DNA of 64,000 nucleotides, from positions 62,001 through 126,000 of the forward strand of contig NZ_PXXX01000024.1 of assembly GCF_003367505.1 (NCBI RefSeq). The letters are read 5' to 3'. Below the pieces are notes generated by a model. That model saw nothing but the letters and a program-made list of their open reading frames with translations, was not told the origin of the DNA and did not search any database. Below are positions 1 to 7,733 of this stretch, piece after piece (position 1 is the stretch's first letter; every line of letters starts with the position of its first letter). Origin of the DNA: Lysinibacillus capsici (GTDB lineage: Bacteria > Bacillota > Bacilli > Bacillales_A > Planococcaceae). Made by a program: the position numbers and the translations under genes.

Positions 1-622
1 GATGTGAATGTGTTGCATCATCATTATCACGTCGGAATACTTTACCAGGACAAATTATGCGAATCGATTCACCTTTTTTGGCTTCCATCGTACGAGCCTG
101 TACTGGTGAAGTATGGGTACGTAATAATATTTCCTCGGAAATATAGAACGAATCTTGCATATCACGAGCTGGATGACCTTTTGGTAAATTTAGTGCTTCA
201 AAGTTATAGTAATCCTTCTCCACTTCTGGACCTTCAGCAATTTCATAGCCCATTCCAATAAATAAATCTTCAATTTCTTCAATGACACGTGTTAAAGGGT
301 GACGGTTCCCCACTTTAATTTCACGACCTGGTAAAGTGACATCAATCGACTCACTCGCTAATTTTTCAGCAATGGCTGCCTCTTCCAACACGGTAATCTT
401 TGTTTCTAATACTGCCGTTACATTTTCACGAACATTATTCACTAAAGCACCCATTTTCGGACGTTCTTCAGCTGATAATTTGCCCATCCCTTTTAGTAAA
501 TCAGTGATAGGTCCTTTTTTTCCTAAATACGCAACACGTACTTCATTCAATTCTTTTAAATTTGCAGCTGCTTCAATTTTAGCAAGTGCTTCTTGCTCTA
601 ATTGTTTTAATTGCTCTTCCAT
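1..622 (-). CDS. pheS: Phenylalanyl-tRNA synthetase alpha subunit (partial)
   Basis: This is the catalytic alpha subunit of the alpha2beta2 PheRS, which charges tRNA-Phe with phenylalanine in the cytosol. The visible part covers the N-terminal coiled-coil arm (start [16 protein letters not shown]) and the beginning of the class II core, with the motif 2 region [12 protein letters not shown] and the [14 protein letters not shown] stretch near the window edge. The start is the ATG at 622, preceded by AGGAGG at good spacing. The 3' end, and presumably pheT, lie outside the window. The gene is controlled by the T-box leader immediately upstream. Identity is secure because of both the motifs and the T-box/ysgA context. 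Confidence 0.97.
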   Translation of the reverse strand, partial: MEEQLKQLEQEALAKIEAAANLKELNEVRVAYLGKKGPITDLLKGMGKLSAEERPKMGALVNNVRENVTAVLETKITVLEEAAIAEKLASESIDVTLPGREIKVGNRHPLTRVIEEIEDLFIGMGYEIAEGPEVEKDYYNFEALNLPKGHPARDMQDSFYISEEILLRTHTSPVQARTMEAKKGESIRIICPGKVFRRDNDDATHSH

Positions 623-663
623 GTTATAACCTCCTCAGAAAATAAATGCCTGCTTTTTAGGCA

Positions 664-940
664 TAAAAAAACTCGCCCCTAAAAAGGGACGAGGACATTT
701 TCGCGGTACCACCCTAGTTATTGCAAAGCAAAGCCTTACAATCACTTCATTGACATAACGACTTGATAAAGCCGGCTTACCTTTACAGCAGTACACTGGT
801 CCCGGTAGCTGCTCGCGGGCTGAATTCAAAACTGCATTGATACGGCGTTGGCTCTCAATCTCTGGCCTACGCTCCCTGTCGTCCATTCACAATCTTTACT
901 ACTTCCCGGTCAAAGCATTTATTATTTAAACATACATTTT
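664..940 (-). ncRNA. T-box riboswitch leader of pheS
   Basis: The minus-strand leader contains the T-box bulge AGGGTGGTACCGCG (702-715) followed by a GC-rich terminator hairpin and a T-run (about 664-694). Stem I starts near the AGTAGTAAAG stretch around 910. A TTC codon followed by A sits in the candidate specifier loop (822-824), matching phenylalanine. T-box leaders sense uncharged cognate tRNA and switch from terminator to antiterminator; here that would raise PheRS when tRNA-Phe is under-charged. The exact 5' end is inferred from the promoter at 948-977. Confidence 0.93.
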
Positions 941-947
941 AGAATAA

Positions 948-977
948 ATTATACAATAATGGACTGTAGCAAATCAA
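948..977 (-). promoter_or_regulatory. Probable sigma-A promoter of the pheS T-box transcript
   Basis: On the minus strand TTGATT (972-977) is followed after 18 bases by a perfect TATAAT (948-953). This places the transcript start about 10 bases before the T-box stem I, and downstream of the ysgA stop codon, so pheS can be transcribed independently of ysgA. Confidence 0.6.
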
Positions 978-1012
978 GAGACAACTGCCTCAATCCCACA
1001 ATGAGCAATTAA

Positions 1013-1777
1013 TTATTTGGCAAAGCCATATAAAACAATACCTGTTGCTACTGCGACGTTTAATGATTCGGCCTGTCCAAAAAGAGGAATGATCATATTT
1101 TGATCTGTCATCGCTAATAACTGAGGCTGAATGCCACTTCCTTCATTCCCCATAATAATCGCAAATGCACCCGTATGCTGAATATCACTATACGGCACCG
1201 CTTCCTCATCTAATGCAGTACCAAATACTGGTACACCTTGATCCTGTAATATATCTATCCATTCTGCTAAATCTCCACGCACTACCGGAATATGGAAATG
1301 CGAACCTTGAGCAGCACGTAGTGTTTTAGGGTTATAAAGATCGGCACAGCCTTTTCCTAAAATTACAGCATCTAAACCTGCAGCATCTGCTGTACGAATC
1401 ATTGTTCCAATGTTACCAGGATCTTGGACAGCATCAATTAATAACACTTTTCGCCAAGTAGTCATCACATTATCCTCTAAGACGGGCTGTTTACATACAG
1501 CAAAAACACCTTGGGAAGTTTCTGTCTCCGCAAATTCCTTCGCTACCGCAGTCGATACCTCTACAATAGCTATATCATCGATTGGCCATAACATTGGCAA
1601 ATCGATACCTTCACGCACTATAATTTGTAATACTTGGTTTTTATTTTTTAATGCTTCTTCAACAAGATGAAAGCCCTCTACTAGGAATTCACCCGAACGT
1701 TCACGCTCTTTTCTTGTTGTCGCTAACTTTTTCCAATATTTCACTAATGCATTTTGCGTAGATTCAATTCTCTTCAT
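1013..1777 (-). CDS. ysgA: TrmH/SpoU-family RNA 2'-O-methyltransferase YsgA
   Basis: SPOUT-superfamily RNA methyltransferase of 254 residues, expected to use S-adenosylmethionine to methylate a ribose 2'-OH in rRNA or tRNA. The N-terminus (KRIESTQNALVKYWKKL) is the SpoU substrate-binding domain. The C-terminal knot carries the three family motifs: DAVQDPGNIGTMIRTADAAG, IIMGNEGSGI and IPLFGQAESLNVAVATGIVL. The start ATG follows an AGAGG ribosome-binding sequence. The position directly upstream of pheS is the same as that of ysgA in Bacillus. The exact methylated nucleotide cannot be read from the sequence. Confidence 0.93.
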   Translation of the reverse strand: MKRIESTQNALVKYWKKLATTRKERERSGEFLVEGFHLVEEALKNKNQVLQIIVREGIDLPMLWPIDDIAIVEVSTAVAKEFAETETSQGVFAVCKQPVLEDNVMTTWRKVLLIDAVQDPGNIGTMIRTADAAGLDAVILGKGCADLYNPKTLRAAQGSHFHIPVVRGDLAEWIDILQDQGVPVFGTALDEEAVPYSDIQHTGAFAIIMGNEGSGIQPQLLAMTDQNMIIPLFGQAESLNVAVATGIVLYGFAK

Positions 1778-1902
1778 CGCTACCTCTTACCGCCTTTTTC
1801 CTATATATTGACCACTATTATACCCTACGAAATAGCAAATTTCATAACTAAGTAAGAAAACTGTTATTTTCCTGTGGTGGCAAGTGGCGTACAACTTAAA
1901 CA

Positions 1903-1911
1903 TGCTATAAT
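1903..1911 (+). promoter_or_regulatory. Extended -10 promoter element of the NUDIX gene
   Basis: TGCTATAAT is a perfect extended -10 (TGN plus TATAAT), 39 bases before the NUDIX start codon. No clear -35 is seen at 17 bases, which is tolerable for extended -10 promoters. Confidence 0.55.
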
Positions 1912-1949
1912 CATACATATCTAACGAAGACACAAAGTGAGGTATATAA

Positions 1950-2345
1950 ATGAAAAAAACAATACATGTAGTAGGGGCTATAATTGAAAATGAGCAACAA
2001 GAAATTTTCTGTGCTTTAAGAAACCCCCAAATGGTATTAGCAAATTATTGGGAATTCCCTGGCGGTAAAATAGAGCAGGGTGAAACACCAAAACAGGCAC
2101 TTTCTCGAGAAATTCTTGAGGAATTTAACTGTACGATTCAAGTAGGTAAACAAGTGGCTGTAACACTCCATGAATACGAACAATTTTTCGTTCATTTAGA
2201 AACATACAAAGCTTCAATTATTAAAGGCACACCCCAAATTCTAGAACATGCTGAAGCAAGATGGGTTCCCCGCAACCAATTGCTTGACCTTCCATTTGCT
2301 CCAGCAGATCTTCCTTCTATTCAAAAATTAATGGCGGAATTGTAA
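1950..2345 (+). CDS. MutT-like NUDIX nucleotide pyrophosphohydrolase
   Basis: NUDIX hydrolase of 131 residues. The Nudix box is intact: GGKIEQGETPKQALSREILE followed by EF, with the catalytic glutamates of the REILEE helix present. The opening KKTIHVVGAIIENEQQEIFC and the WEFPGGKIE segment match the MutT (8-oxo-dGTP pyrophosphatase, CTP pyrophosphohydrolase) branch, so a role in cleaning oxidised or surplus nucleotides is likely, but the substrate is not determinable here. The start ATG has a GAGG sequence 7 bases upstream. It stands alone, divergent from ysgA and convergent with the GGDEF gene. Confidence 0.85.
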   Translation: MKKTIHVVGAIIENEQQEIFCALRNPQMVLANYWEFPGGKIEQGETPKQALSREILEEFNCTIQVGKQVAVTLHEYEQFFVHLETYKASIIKGTPQILEHAEARWVPRNQLLDLPFAPADLPSIQKLMAEL

Positions 2346-2350
2346 AGGCT

Positions 2351-2385
2351 AGTCACTTTATCTCATGAAAATGAGTGACTTTGTT
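2351..2385. terminator. Hairpin at convergent gene ends
   Basis: Nested inverted repeats AGTCACT/AGTGACT and CTCAT/ATGAG around a GAAA tetraloop lie six bases after the NUDIX stop, and they include the last codons of the convergent GGDEF gene. The U-tract on the + strand is interrupted (TTTGTTTC), so termination strength is uncertain. Confidence 0.45.
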
Positions 2386-3330
2386 TCGTCCGTGCTCTTT
2401 CGATCCATACAATGCTTTATCTGCTTTTTTTATCAATGTCGTCTCTGTATCTTCTGAAGTTACTGTGGCAATTCCCATACTGATCGTAAGACTGCCTGTT
2501 GGCCAACCATCCTGCTCCACGGTGTGTCTAATTTTTTCGCCGATTTCTTTTGCCGCAGGTATCTCGGTCTCAGGTAGGATGATAATAAACTCCTCCCCAC
2601 CATAACGAGCGACGATATCTTCTAGACGTACTTGTATTTGTAATAGTTGTGCCAATTGTACGAGGACATCGTCTCCAACTTGATGACCATATGTATCATT
2701 GACCTTTTTGAAATGATCGATATCTAAAATGCATAACGAAAAAGTTTCTGCTGTCTCATGAAAATGATTAAAATGTTTTTCGAGTTGTTCCTGGAAAAAT
2801 CTCCTGTTTTTCAAGCCGGTCAGTTTATCAGTCATTGATAATTCTACTAAAGCAGCATTCATTTCCAATAATTTCGCCTGCTGATGTTCTATTTCTACAT
2901 GAATTTGCTCCAAATTAGCTAATGCACGATCCTTTTCTTGATAGGCAGCCTCAAGTAGTTTTTTGGCTGATCGTAATTCTTGTTCATAATCTATGCGCTT
3001 TTTCATCTTTACTAAAATACAATCAATGCGCTCTACCAAATCCTCTTTGTACAATTTGGCATTCATTAAAAACGGAACCGACATTCCGTCCTTCTGTTTG
3101 AGATGAATGAATAATTCCTCTACTTGCCCCTCTAGATTAATCATAGGATAAAAATAAGAGTGAAAAATCATCTTATTGGGCGTAGATAGAAGAATTTCTA
3201 GATGCATATGTAATAATTCCTCTTGCTCATAGCCGATCCAATCTAGCAGGGTTCGATTGATTTCTGAAATAAGCCCTTCATGTGTGATGGAAAGAAATCC
3301 AAATGTTGCATTGTTGAGTCGTTTTTCCAT
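2353..3330 (-). CDS. PAS-GGDEF diguanylate cyclase paired with RsbQ-like protein
   Basis: Cytosolic diguanylate cyclase of 325 residues, making c-di-GMP from two GTP. Residues 1-112 form a PAS domain, 113-165 a predicted coiled coil and 166-322 the GGDEF domain. The active site GGEEF is at 244-248, and an RxxD inhibitory site (235-238) sits exactly five residues before it, so product feedback is expected. The ATG at 3330 is preferred over the in-frame ATG at 3348 because AAAGGA lies 9 bases upstream. With this start, the N-terminus (MEKRLNNATFGFL) lines up with my recollection of the B. subtilis RsbP PAS domain. It follows the RsbQ-like gene by 24 bases, which suggests that the hydrolase feeds signal to this PAS domain. 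The effector is inferred, not shown. Confidence 0.9.
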   Translation of the reverse strand: MEKRLNNATFGFLSITHEGLISEINRTLLDWIGYEQEELLHMHLEILLSTPNKMIFHSYFYPMINLEGQVEELFIHLKQKDGMSVPFLMNAKLYKEDLVERIDCILVKMKKRIDYEQELRSAKKLLEAAYQEKDRALANLEQIHVEIEHQQAKLLEMNAALVELSMTDKLTGLKNRRFFQEQLEKHFNHFHETAETFSLCILDIDHFKKVNDTYGHQVGDDVLVQLAQLLQIQVRLEDIVARYGGEEFIIILPETEIPAAKEIGEKIRHTVEQDGWPTGSLTISMGIATVTSEDTETTLIKKADKALYGSKEHGRNKVTHFHEIK

Positions 3331-3354
3331 TGTTGAAAATCCTTTCATTTTTCC

Positions 3355-4146
3355 CTACAAAAAATCTGCAATACATTGTATCGTTTCATTTGGGTGACTA
3401 ATATGTGGATAATGACCTTTTGCTTCCATTAATTGTAACGTGCTATTTTTGAGATGCTGATGCAAATAATCTCCAACACTACTTGGCACAATACTATCTT
3501 CCGAGCATTGGATAATTAACGAAGGAACAGAGACCTTTGGTAATTCACTTCGATGATCAGATAAAAATGTGACCTCAGCAAATTCCTTTGCAATGATAGG
3601 GTCTGCTGCTATAAAGGTTTGCTTCAATTCCTGTGTTAATGCTGGCTGTTCAGGATTACTCATTGCAATAGGTGCCATATAGCTAGCCCAACCTGTAAAG
3701 TTCATTTCCATCATGTCTAGTAACTCTGCTATATCACTTCGCTCAAATCCCCCTCGATAACCATCATCATTTAAATAACAGGGAGAAGGACCAATCATAA
3801 TCAATTTCTTAAAATAGTCAGGGTGCTGGATAGATGCGAGCAGTCCTATCATGGCACTAATGGAATGCCCTACAAAAATACTATTTTGTAATGATAGCGT
3901 TTCAATAATGTCCAATAAATCTTGTACATAGCCCTGTAACGATTGATATTTCTCTGATGAATAGGCATTTATATCTGAGTTACCTGAGCCTACATAATCG
4001 AATAATATAATCTTATATTTGTCCATAAATGCAGGCGTAATGAAACGCCACATATTTTGATCACAGCCAAATCCATGTGCAAAAATAAGCGGTTGGTCCC
4101 CTTGTCCGAGTATTGTTACATTATTACGAACAACAATATTTTCCAT
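3355..4146 (-). CDS. rsbQ: RsbQ-type alpha/beta hydrolase (PAS-domain signalling partner)
   Basis: Alpha/beta hydrolase of 263 residues from the ATG at 4146. It closely resembles B. subtilis RsbQ: GFGCDQ near the oxyanion loop, ILFDYVGSG, FVGHS with the nucleophile serine, IGPSPCYLND, an aspartate in CSEDS and a histidine in KGHYPH complete the triad. RsbQ is a small-pocket hydrolase related to the plant KAI2/D14 receptors. It is required for energy-stress signalling through the PAS domain of the phosphatase RsbP. Here the next gene is a PAS-GGDEF protein instead of a PP2C phosphatase. The alternative TTG start nine bases upstream abuts the AAAGGA ribosome-binding site and is therefore unlikely. 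Confidence 0.9.
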   Translation of the reverse strand: MENIVVRNNVTILGQGDQPLIFAHGFGCDQNMWRFITPAFMDKYKIILFDYVGSGNSDINAYSSEKYQSLQGYVQDLLDIIETLSLQNSIFVGHSISAMIGLLASIQHPDYFKKLIMIGPSPCYLNDDGYRGGFERSDIAELLDMMEMNFTGWASYMAPIAMSNPEQPALTQELKQTFIAADPIIAKEFAEVTFLSDHRSELPKVSVPSLIIQCSEDSIVPSSVGDYLHQHLKNSTLQLMEAKGHYPHISHPNETIQCIADFL

Positions 4147-4230
4147 TCCAATCAATCCTTTTAGAAATATATGTAATAGTTTTATTGTGACCCCTTAAAC
4201 AGTATTTATCAAGCTAAAACGTGAAAATCA

Positions 4231-4262
4231 AAAAGGAGCAGGAGTGCCGCTTCACCTGCTCC
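4231..4262 (-). terminator. Terminator of the CotQ-like gene
   Basis: GGAGCAGG and CCTGCTCC arms around a 12-base loop, followed on the minus strand by TTTTTGATTTT, nine bases after the stop codon of the FAD oxidoreductase. Confidence 0.8.
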
Positions 4263-4271
4263 ATTCTCCAG

Positions 4272-5624
4272 CTACAACCACTTCCTAATAGGTGGGATAC
4301 TCTGCTGAAATTGAAATACATTATACGGATCATATTTTGTTTTCACTTCACGAAGCCTTCTAAAATTACGTCCGTAATAGGCTGTATGCCAGTCCTTAAT
4401 ATATCGATCTGGAAAATTCACATAATCACCAGACGTATAAGGTGATAAAGCTTGACGTAAATTTTCTACCCACTTAATATTTTGTTCTTCCTCTTTCGGT
4501 TTTTTCCAGGAAGTATTATATTCTTGAGCTATTATCGCATTGCGATAGTAATAGGCTGTATGCTGGGGAGCAATTTCACCTACTGCTCCTCTTAAAGACT
4601 GTTGCCATATTGTTGTATTTGAATTAGGTGCATGGGCTAAAAATTCTTTCATCCTCTGAATCGCCTTATATGGAAACGGTCTCTCCAAAAATGACCCTGA
4701 TCTTTTTCGATAGGCAGGCTGATTACCGCTTGGTAAATCAAAAAATTCTATTGCCTTGCTATATGGCACTTCCTTTATCCAAATACTTGTTGGCAAGCCT
4801 GTTTTTCTAAGAGGGCGAAGCAATTTCTTTAATTCAGCTGCTGTTCCTATAAACTCACCTTGTGCGACTATCTCACCTACTTCCTTTGTTTTTAGCTCAA
4901 TCTGTGAGGTTAGACGCTTATCTGTATAGGGAGCCCATTTTTGCCATGCATCAAAGGCCACTTCAAAGTCATCCCATCCCCATGTAATAGAGAACAGTGA
5001 TACCTCATTAATCGCATGAAGCTTGAATGTCAAAGAAGTGACTATACCAAAATTGCCTCCTCCTCCACCACGACTTGCCCAAAACAAATCATGATGTTGT
5101 TGCTTATTCGCTCTGATTACCTGAGCACCCTCATGTTCACTAGCTACCACCGTTTCGATTTCAATAAGATTGTCACAAGTTAATCCAAATGGTCGTGATA
5201 GCATCCCAATCCCACCACCAAGGGTCAAACCGACCACCCCAACACTACTTTCTGTACCAGCAGGAATGGTAACACCATGCTCCCATAATGTACGGTATAC
5301 GTTTCCCATATTAGCTCCAGCATCAATTCTAGCCGTCATTTCTGATAGATTTACCGAAATATCATTCATATCACTTACATCAATGACAAGCCCTTTATTT
5401 ACTAAAGAAAAATTTTCATAGCTATGACGACCGCTTCGAATTCTGAAAGGCTCATTGTTTTCTCTAGCCCATTTTAAGGCATTAACCACATCTTTCGTTT
5501 TTTGACAAAACACAATGACACTCGGATATTTGGGATTATTTAAATTATTATTCGTTCTCGCTTGTTCATAATCCGAATCTTCAGGCGTGACGATTCTTCC
5601 TGTGAGCTTCGCCTTTTTCAACAT
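4272..5624 (-). CDS. Berberine-bridge-type FAD oxidoreductase, CotQ/YvdP-like
   Basis: FAD-dependent oxidoreductase of the BBE/VAO family, about 450 residues. The FAD-binding half contains RSGRHSYEN (histidine typical of 8-alpha-N-histidyl flavin attachment), the glycine-rich VGLTLGGGIGMLSR segment and LTCDNL, whose cysteine is the usual second, 6-S-cysteinyl, attachment point. A bicovalent flavin is therefore likely. The C-terminus has the YYGRNFRRLREVKTKYDPYN motif followed by FQFQQS, as in BBE enzymes. The closest remembered relative in Bacillus is the spore coat protein CotQ (YvdP); the following SleL-like and SASP genes make a spore role plausible but unproven. ATG at 5624 is chosen over the TTG at 5627. 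The substrate is unknown. Confidence 0.85.
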   Translation of the reverse strand: MLKKAKLTGRIVTPEDSDYEQARTNNNLNNPKYPSVIVFCQKTKDVVNALKWARENNEPFRIRSGRHSYENFSLVNKGLVIDVSDMNDISVNLSEMTARIDAGANMGNVYRTLWEHGVTIPAGTESSVGVVGLTLGGGIGMLSRPFGLTCDNLIEIETVVASEHEGAQVIRANKQQHHDLFWASRGGGGGNFGIVTSLTFKLHAINEVSLFSITWGWDDFEVAFDAWQKWAPYTDKRLTSQIELKTKEVGEIVAQGEFIGTAAELKKLLRPLRKTGLPTSIWIKEVPYSKAIEFFDLPSGNQPAYRKRSGSFLERPFPYKAIQRMKEFLAHAPNSNTTIWQQSLRGAVGEIAPQHTAYYYRNAIIAQEYNTSWKKPKEEEQNIKWVENLRQALSPYTSGDYVNFPDRYIKDWHTAYYGRNFRRLREVKTKYDPYNVFQFQQSIPPIRKWL

Positions 5625-5775
5625 CAAGCCCCTTTCTCACAATGATACTTATCCTATGCAACTCATTGAGAAAGAATTTGAAATTTCAGCTTTTTTCTAG
5701 AATCACACTAAAATACTCTTTTTCACACTTGAAACATATGATGCACTAATAACAACAACGTGTTGGAGGTGTTCT

Positions 5776-7185
5776 ATGCTTATCCATGTGGTAAGTGCTG
5801 GCGAAACACTGTGGCAAATCGCTAATCGTTATGCTGTACCCGTTCAATCTATTAGCCAATTAAATGCATTAGCTACTCCTGATCAATTAGCCATCGGACA
5901 ATCACTGGTTATCCCTTCTCCTTATACAATTTATACCGTTCAAAAAGGAGATACGTTATGGTCAATCGCACAGAAATTTAGCGTTCCCTTGCAATCTATC
6001 ATATTAGAAAATCATCTAACGAATCCCGATCAATTAACACCAGGAACGAAATTAATTATTCCACCCATTGTTCATATCGTGCAGCCAGGAGAAACTTTAT
6101 GGCAAATAGCACAGCGCTATGGTACGACCGTTCAAGCCATTGCTATAGAAAATAAACTAAACAATCCCAATATGCTTTATGTTGGTTCACAATTGATGAT
6201 TCCAAGAAAATTACCAACGATTGAAGTCAATGCTTATTCCTACCAACCTTCAGATGAAGCTGTAGACTCCATTAATGCTATTGGTCATCTACTAACTTAT
6301 TTTAGTCCTTTTGCTTATAAGATGAAGGAAGATGGGACATTACAGCCCATTAATGATGAAAATATGATAGCGGCAGCAAAGGCTAAACAAATTATCCCAA
6401 TGTTAACGCTCACTAATTTTACTTCTACAGAAGAAGGCTCTAATTTAGCACATGTCGTCTTGTCCAGTCCAGAGTTAAGTAAAAAGGTCATGAATAATGT
6501 ATTACAGGTGATGCAAGATAAAGGTTATCAAGTATTAAATATTGATTTTGAAAATGTTTTACCTGCTGATCGCGAAAATTTCAATGCCTTTATTCAATTG
6601 GCTGTGGATACCCTTCATCCAAAAGGCTATTTAGTTTCAACAGCGCTCGCACCTAAAACAAGTGCTTCACAAACTGGGACATTATATGAAGCGCATGATT
6701 ACGAAGCACATGGGAGAATAGCAGATTTTGTTGTATTAATGACATATGAATGGGGCTATCGTCTTGGCCCTCCACAAGCTATTTCCCCAATTAATGAAAT
6801 GCGAAGAGTCGTGGAGTATGCTTTAACTGAAATACCAGCTGATAAAATCTTATTGGGTTTTGAGTTGTATGCGCGTGATTGGCTCTTGCCTCATGTCAAA
6901 GGCCAAGAAGCCGAAACGTTTAGCCCGCAGGAAGCGCTCAATAGGGCCATCAAGTACGGGGCAACAATCCAATATGATCCAACGGCCCAATCTCCTTTTT
7001 ATCGATATGTTGATGAGCAAGGAAGGCAACACGAGGTATGGTTTGAAGATGCGAGAAGTGCACAAGCCAAATTTGACATGACTAAACATTACAACTTACG
7101 TGGCATTAGTTATTGGGCATTAGGATTCCCGTTTCCTCAAAATTGGGTTTTATTAAACGATAATTTTTCTGTTAAAAAATCTTAA
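5776..7185 (+). CDS. sleL: LysM/GH18 spore cortex-lytic enzyme, SleL/YaaH-like
   Basis: Protein of 469 residues with three N-terminal LysM repeats (about 3-46, 50-94, 97-141; each with GETLWQIA or GDTLWSIA and a terminal LVIP/LIIP/LMIP) and a glycoside hydrolase 18 barrel from about residue 150. The catalytic region reads VLNIDFENV, the SleL/YaaH version of the GH18 DxxDxE motif, and the terminal GISYWALGFP strand is typical. SleL enzymes are N-acetylglucosaminidases acting on cortex fragments during germination; LysM anchors them in spore peptidoglycan. There is no signal peptide, as usual for this family. Start ATG has GGAGGTG upstream. Confidence 0.92.
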   Translation: MLIHVVSAGETLWQIANRYAVPVQSISQLNALATPDQLAIGQSLVIPSPYTIYTVQKGDTLWSIAQKFSVPLQSIILENHLTNPDQLTPGTKLIIPPIVHIVQPGETLWQIAQRYGTTVQAIAIENKLNNPNMLYVGSQLMIPRKLPTIEVNAYSYQPSDEAVDSINAIGHLLTYFSPFAYKMKEDGTLQPINDENMIAAAKAKQIIPMLTLTNFTSTEEGSNLAHVVLSSPELSKKVMNNVLQVMQDKGYQVLNIDFENVLPADRENFNAFIQLAVDTLHPKGYLVSTALAPKTSASQTGTLYEAHDYEAHGRIADFVVLMTYEWGYRLGPPQAISPINEMRRVVEYALTEIPADKILLGFELYARDWLLPHVKGQEAETFSPQEALNRAIKYGATIQYDPTAQSPFYRYVDEQGRQHEVWFEDARSAQAKFDMTKHYNLRGISYWALGFPFPQNWVLLNDNFSVKKS

Positions 7186-7316
7186 TACTCATTATTGTTC
7201 GCAATAAACAAAGAGCTATGCGAATTTTTCCTTGTGAAGTGCGATCTGTGCTGACGGGATAAAAAGTTCATTTCAAAGCCATATTAATTTATATCAACAG
7301 GAAAGGAGCAACTCAC

Positions 7317-7481
7317 ATGGGAAGAGACAATAAACAAGGTCAAAGCAATAATAAAGGCTCATTACCTCAAACGCCAAAAAACCAAAAGATTGCACCAAAC
7401 AAGGTGAGTGAGGAATTTTCTCAAGAGTTTATGGAGCTAATTAACACAGTCACACAAAATAAGAATAAGCAGAAAAAATAA
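7317..7481 (+). CDS. Small basic YfhD-like protein, probably spore-related
   Basis: A 54-residue, lysine/asparagine/glutamine-rich protein (starts MGRDNKQGQSNNKG, ends NKNKQKK). The start is well supported by GGAAAGGAGC 8 bases upstream. It begins MGR and carries SLPQTPK followed later by EEFSQEF, which resembles the LPQxPK...EFSxEL pattern I recall for the small Bacillus YfhD family; the match is partial. It lies 12 bases before sspH and downstream of sleL, so co-expression in the forespore is plausible. Function is unknown. No membrane segment or cysteine is present. Confidence 0.6.
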   Translation: MGRDNKQGQSNNKGSLPQTPKNQKIAPNKVSEEFSQEFMELINTVTQNKNKQKK

Positions 7482-7493
7482 GGGGGGCTTCAG

Positions 7494-7685
7494 TTGGATT
7501 TTCAACGTGCACAAGAAATTGTCGCCTCACCTTTAGAATTTGAAGTGAGCTATAATGGTGTTTCCATCTGGATCGATCAGCTCCACGATGATGAAAAAAC
7601 AGCGACAGTTCACCTACGCCGTTCTTTAGAAGAGCGATCTGAAGTAGCTATATCCGAATTAAAAGAAGAATATCTCGTTCACTAA
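7494..7685 (+). CDS. sspH: H-type small acid-soluble spore protein
   Basis: Protein of 63 residues matching the SspH family in length and pattern: MDFQRAQEIVASP, then VSYNGVSIWIDQL, DDEKTATVHL and a final VAISELKEE. SspH is a minor acid-soluble protein made in the forespore and thought to be a spore core component. The start is TTG, supported by AAGGGGGGC five to eight bases upstream. It is the last gene before a strong terminator and probably shares a transcript with the 54-residue gene before it. Confidence 0.9.
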   Translation: MDFQRAQEIVASPLEFEVSYNGVSIWIDQLHDDEKTATVHLRRSLEERSEVAISELKEEYLVH

Positions 7686-7690
7686 ACAGC

Positions 7691-7733
7691 AAGAACCTGC
7701 TTACTCAATAGCAATAAGCAGGTTCTTTTTTTA
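7691..7733 (+). terminator. Terminator of the sspH transcript
   Basis: Perfect 13-base arms (AAGAACCTGCTTA / TAAGCAGGTTCTT) with an 11-base loop, followed by TTTTTT on the + strand. There is no U-tract on the minus strand, so the hairpin serves sspH rather than the convergent phosphodiesterase gene. Confidence 0.9.

Noticed and set aside
635-886. 83-residue open reading frame on the minus strand within the pheS leader
   Set aside because: It runs through the T-box riboswitch including its terminator and has no ribosome-binding site; the RNA structure explains the sequence.
4146-4155. TTG start for the RsbQ-like gene
   Set aside because: It directly abuts the AAAGGA Shine-Dalgarno sequence, while the ATG nine bases later is correctly spaced.
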